A stretch of 64,000 bases of DNA, from positions 1,736,001-1,800,000 of the forward strand of contig NZ_LBIP01000013.1 of the NCBI RefSeq assembly GCF_001280435.1. The letters run 5' to 3'. This document shows positions 61,178 through 64,000 of this stretch, piece by piece. Position 1 is the stretch's first letter. Each line of letters starts with the position of its first letter. Made by a program: the position numbers and the translations under genes. Source of the stretch: Mangrovimonas xylaniphaga (GTDB taxonomy: Bacteria > Bacteroidota > Bacteroidia > Flavobacteriales > Flavobacteriaceae). A model generated the notes under the pieces. That model saw only the letters and a program-made list of their open reading frames with translations. It had not been told where the DNA came from and searched no databases.

Positions 61178-61633
61178 ATGGATTGGATTTTTGATGTCAC
61201 TTACAAAAACAGAATTTTATTAAAAGGAATCTTGGAACAGTTGAGTTTGAAAGAACTTAATACCATTCCTTCAGGATTTAAGAACAATGTTATTTGGAAC
61301 ATAGCCCACACCATTGCTACCCAACAAATTTTGGTGTACCGCTTGTCTGGTTTGCCAACCTTGGTTCCGGATGAATTTATAGAGCAGTTTAAAAAAGGCA
61401 CAAAACCAGAGCGTGAAGTGACACAAGAGGAAGTAGACAACATTAAGGATTTGTTATTTGCTACATTGGAACAAACAAAAACCGACTACGCCAACCAGAT
61501 TTTTAATTTTTATAACGAATATACTACCAGTACAAACAGTACTTTAACCTGTGTGGAAGACGCCATTGGGTTTAATTGTTTTCACGAAGGCATACATTTA
61601 GGCTACATTTTAGCCCTTAAAAAATCAATTTAA
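61178..61633 (+). CDS. DinB-family protein
   Basis: The 151-aa four-helix protein has the three His expected for the DinB metal site: WNIAHTIATQQ (first) and CFHEGIHLGYI (second and third). DinB/YfiT-like proteins include thiol transferases acting with mycothiol or bacillithiol, but the role here is unknown. It starts a two-gene unit with the CPA1 antiporter, whose start is 3 bases after its stop. Confidence 0.9.
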   Translation: MDWIFDVTYKNRILLKGILEQLSLKELNTIPSGFKNNVIWNIAHTIATQQILVYRLSGLPTLVPDEFIEQFKKGTKPEREVTQEEVDNIKDLLFATLEQTKTDYANQIFNFYNEYTTSTNSTLTCVEDAIGFNCFHEGIHLGYILALKKSI

Positions 61634-61636
61634 TTT

Positions 61637-62884
61637 ATGGATTACTACGGTATTGCCACTATTTTAATAGTGCTTGCGGCCATTTTTGGCTATATCAATG
61701 TTAGGTTTTTAAAATTGCCAATTACTATTGGCTTGATGGTGATTACCATCGTGTTTACTTTGGTTGTTTTGGGAGTGTCGCATTTTGACGATACTTTGTT
61801 GGCACATGAAAAGGAGTTCATTTCGCAGATTGATTTTAAAACAGTGCTACTGGATGTTATGCTAAGTTTTCTGTTGTTTGCGGGAGCTTTGCATACCAAT
61901 TTTTCCCAACTTAAAGTGCAACGAGGACCTGTATTATTGTTTGCAACTTTAGGGGTCTTGGTGTCTACATTTTTGGTGGGAACCTTAATGTACTTTCTAT
62001 TGTTATTGATTGGTTTGGATGTGGCCTATATATACTGTTTGTTGTTTGGAGCCTTGATATCGCCTACGGATCCCATTGCTGTTTTAGGGATTTTGAAAAA
62101 GGCCAATGCGCCTAAAATATTGGAAACAAAGATTGTGGGAGAATCCTTGTTTAACGACGGTGTTGGAGTAGTCGTGTTCCTGACGATTTTTTCGGTGGCA
62201 GCTTTTCCAAATTCTGAGCTGGTAGCAACGGATATATTGAAACTATTTGCACAAGAAGTGCTTGGGGGAATCGCCTTGGGTTTGTTGTTGGGATGGGTGA
62301 CTTATCGTTTGATGAAATCCATAGACAACTACGAAATAGAAGTCATCATCACCATTGCGGCCGTGATGGGAGGGACTTTATTGTCGCACAAACTTCATGT
62401 GTCGGCACCATTGGCTATTGTAGTGGCAGGTTTGATTGTTGGAAATGATACCGTACGAAATTCGGCCATGTCTGACGTTGTGGAACTTTACGTAGACAAG
62501 TTTTGGGAACTTATAGATGTCTTATTGAATACCATCCTTTTTGTGATGATAGGTATGGAAATGTTGGTTTTGAGTTTTGAAACTAGTTATGTTTTGGCCG
62601 GGTTGATTGCTGTTCCAATTGTTTTATTATGCCGTTACATCTCACTTTGGGTGCCTATAAAAGTTTATGCCCAAAGGTTAGGATTTGTGCCCTTTACCAA
62701 TTTAATCATGACTTGGGGTGGTTTGCGCGGTGGTATTTCCATTGCCTTGGCTCTTAGCTTGAAACCAGAAATGCACCGAGATTTATTTTTGGTAATTACC
62801 TATATTATTGTGGTGTTTTCCATTATCGGGCAAGGCTTGACGGTAGAACCCATCATTAAAAGGTTTAGCCAAAAAATTAGTTGA
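61637..62884 (+). CDS. CPA1-family sodium/proton antiporter
   Basis: The 415-aa protein has about 12 transmembrane helices and CPA1 motifs: [20 protein letters not shown] (TD-P region), [13 protein letters not shown] (NDG for the ion-binding pair) and [15 protein letters not shown]. It exchanges Na+ (or K+) for H+. It lacks a long cytoplasmic tail. The 3' end overlaps the convergent gene by 8 bases. Confidence 0.93.
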   Translation: MDYYGIATILIVLAAIFGYINVRFLKLPITIGLMVITIVFTLVVLGVSHFDDTLLAHEKEFISQIDFKTVLLDVMLSFLLFAGALHTNFSQLKVQRGPVLLFATLGVLVSTFLVGTLMYFLLLLIGLDVAYIYCLLFGALISPTDPIAVLGILKKANAPKILETKIVGESLFNDGVGVVVFLTIFSVAAFPNSELVATDILKLFAQEVLGGIALGLLLGWVTYRLMKSIDNYEIEVIITIAAVMGGTLLSHKLHVSAPLAIVVAGLIVGNDTVRNSAMSDVVELYVDKFWELIDVLLNTILFVMIGMEMLVLSFETSYVLAGLIAVPIVLLCRYISLWVPIKVYAQRLGFVPFTNLIMTWGGLRGGISIALALSLKPEMHRDLFLVITYIIVVFSIIGQGLTVEPIIKRFSQKIS

Positions 62885-63596
62885 TACTTAGGTAGGCATT
62901 TGCTTCACTATAAGGAATTAAAAACTCGGTAATGCCCTGTGCGTAGGAGGCAATTTCATAGGTGTTGTAAAGGATAATAACACCATCTTCATTAAACCCA
63001 ATGGATTCCGGAAGTTGGAAATCCTTTCCGAAGAAAAGGTCTTCCATGGCCTTATCCTTTGCCTTTTTGGCCTGCTCTTTTTTTAGGTTGGTTTCTACAA
63101 GTTTGCTAAACCCTGCCATATCTGAAATGAGATCTTGAGTAGTATATTGTTGTCCAGTATTGGGATTAAAATTTAAAAAATCGATACGGTCGTTACCATG
63201 AGCTCCCCCAGTATATAAATAGGTGTTTATGGAAATACATAAAATCTCTGGTGATTGGTATTGGATTTCTCCTTCAACCAAAGCTTCCCATCTGGCTTCG
63301 GTATCCTTAAACTCATCTTTAAAACCAGTATATTCCGAATTGAATTTTTCTATGGCATCTTTGACATCGCTAGGAGGGATACTATCATTAAAAGATAGTT
63401 GATTGGCGATATACGAATCGATGGTGGTGTTGATGTTTTTGGCTGCTTCGGAAGAACCTTTTGCTTTTGGATACAATACCTCGATTTTTGCTCCGGAAGG
63501 AAGTGAAAGAAATGAATCTTCAAATTTTAAAGACGCATCTTCGGCACAGTTGAAAAGAAATAGACTTAGGGCAAACAGGAACAGATATTTTTTCAT
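62877..63596 (-). CDS. RsiV-like (DUF3298/DUF4163) lipoprotein
   Basis: I start at [17 protein letters not shown] (63596), which yields a lipobox with Cys17; 63608 adds four residues. The 239-aa protein has the DUF4163-like part ([28 protein letters not shown]) and DUF3298 ([37 protein letters not shown]). The YTGGAHG motif is characteristic. RsiV relatives bind lysozyme, but Bacteroidetes copies have not been tied to that. An outer-membrane or periplasmic lipoprotein is likely. Confidence 0.9.
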   Translation of the reverse strand: MKKYLFLFALSLFLFNCAEDASLKFEDSFLSLPSGAKIEVLYPKAKGSSEAAKNINTTIDSYIANQLSFNDSIPPSDVKDAIEKFNSEYTGFKDEFKDTEARWEALVEGEIQYQSPEILCISINTYLYTGGAHGNDRIDFLNFNPNTGQQYTTQDLISDMAGFSKLVETNLKKEQAKKAKDKAMEDLFFGKDFQLPESIGFNEDGVIILYNTYEIASYAQGITEFLIPYSEANAYLSIN

Positions 63597-63635
63597 AGGA
63601 AGGTTCAATTTTGGAAGTTAAAGGTATAACATCCA

Positions 63636-63666
63636 TTTGAATACAGCGAATTATAGCCTAAATTTG
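63636..63666 (+). promoter_or_regulatory. Consensus Bacteroidetes promoter before the metB-like gene
   Basis: TTTG (63636-63639), a 19-nt spacer and TAAATTTG (63659-63666) match the housekeeping Bacteroidetes promoter perfectly. The start codon is 16 bases after the -7 box. No SAM riboswitch fits in the short leader. Confidence 0.75.
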
Positions 63667-63682
63667 TTTAAAACCATTTTAT

Positions 63683-64000
63683 ATGAAATTTAATACCAAA
63701 ACCATACATGGTGGGCAGGAACATGACAAGGCTTATGGAGCTGTGATGCCCCCAATTTATCAAACATCCACTTACGCGCAATCCACTCCAGGTGGTCATA
63801 AAGGCTATGAATATTCGAGAAGCCAAAACCCAACACGCCATGCCTTGGAAAAAGCTTTGGCAAGTATTGAAAATGGGAACTATGGATTGGCGTTTGGTTC
63901 TGGTTTGGCAGCTATTGATGCAGTAATTAAACTATTGAATCCCGGAGATGAGGTGATTTCAACCAATGATTTGTACGGAGGCAGTTACCGTTTGTTTACC
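63683..64000 (+). CDS. Cystathionine gamma-synthase/lyase, 5' part
   Basis: The first 106 codons are present; the gene runs off the window. The translated start MKFNTKTIHGGQEHDKAYGA, VMPPIYQTSTYAQ, GYEYSRSQNPTRHALEKALASIENG and LAFGSGLAAIDAVIKLLNPGDEVISTNDLYGGSYRLF fit the PLP-dependent Cys/Met metabolism family (MetB/MetC/CGL). The PLP lysine is beyond the end. The exact reaction (gamma-synthase or gamma-lyase) cannot be resolved here. Confidence 0.9.
   Translation, partial: MKFNTKTIHGGQEHDKAYGAVMPPIYQTSTYAQSTPGGHKGYEYSRSQNPTRHALEKALASIENGNYGLAFGSGLAAIDAVIKLLNPGDEVISTNDLYGGSYRLFT

Noticed and set aside
63609-63682. SAM riboswitch before the cystathionine gene
   Set aside because: The leader after the consensus promoter is only about 10 bases long.

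Overview
The window is chromosomal DNA of a marine-type Bacteroidetes, most likely family Flavobacteriaceae. The evidence is its low G+C, several secreted proteins with type IX secretion (T9SS) C-terminal sorting domains (YPNP...G.Y..K), abundant Bacteroidetes-type families (DUF6266, DUF6377, TPR-LytS kinases, MG2/TonB-plug proteins), and promoters of the Bacteroidetes kind (TTTG-N19-TAAATTTG before the last gene). I see no rRNA, tRNA, CRISPR array, transposase or integrase. The species is not identifiable from sequence alone.

Layout. 1-3 kb: a cation-diffusion-facilitator-like transporter behind a palindromic operator candidate, a Gdx/SugE-type SMR exporter, then a small HTH gene and a GC-rich DUF6266 gene flanked by a 12-copy, 10-bp tandem repeat. 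3.4-10.2 kb: accessory small genes (LamG-T9SS protein, lipoproteins, alpha/beta hydrolase, beta/gamma-crystallin protein, NUMOD4/HNH protein). 10.3-13.7 kb: a periplasmic redox/sulfur cluster (TlpA-like thioredoxin, DsbD-alpha-like protein, TsdA-like diheme cytochrome c, Tat-exported DsrE-like protein, secreted DsrE protein). 13.9-20.2 kb: DUF6377 regulator, threonine dehydrogenase, M13 peptidase, TPR protein. 20.5-27.7 kb: two paralogous T9SS proteins, each followed at the same 7-nt distance by a conserved 31-codon membrane-protein gene, next to an OmpR-type two-component system. Three TTAAC-N6-TTAAC direct repeats in this block are candidate binding sites for that regulator.

27.9-39.1 kb: M28 peptidase, CBS protein, GIDE-domain protein, zinc-ribbon protein, spermidine-synthase-like protein, short SSB, a LytS/LytTR system, and a divergent operon of secreted proteins ending in a T9SS protein. 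39.1-51.3 kb: a minus-strand run with an MG2/TonB-plug protein, an unlisted 58-aa Cys/Lys-rich protein with a TTG start, ferritin, EamA transporter, Tex, DUF6268 and META proteins, a methyltransferase and MetG. 51.4-64 kb: LD-carboxypeptidase, a frameshifted beta-barrel gene, S9 peptidase, YraN, the yicC-gmk-nadD operon, thioesterase, ArsC-like protein, DinB, CPA1 antiporter, an RsiV-like lipoprotein and the start of a cystathionine gamma-synthase/lyase.

Repeats. Two families of small dispersed intergenic elements recur. Three copies of one are exactly 96 bp with GTCATT...AATGAC ends. The other is a REP-like family with 53-bp and 45-bp subtypes that share ends and carry different central hairpins. 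Intrinsic terminators are abundant, and several are shared by convergent genes.
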